This document shows positions 6,391 through 6,433 of a DNA stretch of 6,433 bases, in pieces. The notes beneath the pieces were generated by a model that saw nothing but the letters and a program-made list of their open reading frames with translations, made no database searches and was not told where the DNA came from. Positions within the stretch are counted from its first letter, which is position 1, and each line of letters opens with the position of its first letter. The stretch covers positions 1 through 6,433 of the forward strand of contig QHQV01000069.1 of assembly GCA_003219945.1 (NCBI GenBank), given 5' to 3'. The translations under genes were made by a program, and so were the position numbers. This stretch comes from Verrucomicrobiota bacterium (GTDB taxonomy: Bacteria > Verrucomicrobiota > Verrucomicrobiia > Chthoniobacterales > UBA10450).

Positions 6391-6433
6391 AATCGCCAGA
6401 TAAAGAAACTGCTGCAACAACGTGCCAAGCCTT

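Overview
The window looks like ordinary chromosomal DNA of a free-living bacterium with moderately high GC content. It holds five protein-coding genes packed with very little intergenic space. No rRNA, tRNA, CRISPR array, integrase, transposase or phage gene is visible. My best guess at the source is a soil Verrucomicrobia lineage (Spartobacteria/Chthoniobacterales type). This rests on weak cues: Pro/Ser/Thr-rich linkers and tails, mostly poor Shine-Dalgarno sites, and a degenerate heptamer tandem repeat at the end of the first gene that resembles dispersed repeats I associate with that phylum. Acidobacteria are not excluded.

Region 1 (1-4735, plus strand) is a likely three-gene transcription unit. 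It opens with the 3' part of a large TPR-repeat protein, truncated by the left edge. After 34 bp comes an AI-2E/PerM-family polytopic membrane protein with an unusual Pro-rich insert. After 15 bp more comes a second TPR protein, anchored in the membrane by one N-terminal helix. Two TPR scaffolds bracketing a membrane permease suggest an envelope-associated function, but no specific substrate can be read from the sequence.

Region 2 (4738-6374) is a divergent pair: a minus-strand nucleotidyltransferase-fold protein (4738-5553) and a plus-strand calcineurin-like metallophosphoesterase (5655-6374). They share a 101-bp intergenic region containing a strong GC-rich inverted repeat. Both have intact catalytic motifs. 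The most interesting hypothesis in the window is that they form a functional pair, one transferring a nucleotide or phosphate and the other removing it. The nucleotidyltransferase is convergent with the second TPR gene, with only 2 bp between their stop codons.

The last 59 bp (6375-6433) contain a perfect 7-bp inverted repeat just after the metallophosphoesterase stop codon and no gene start that I can support.
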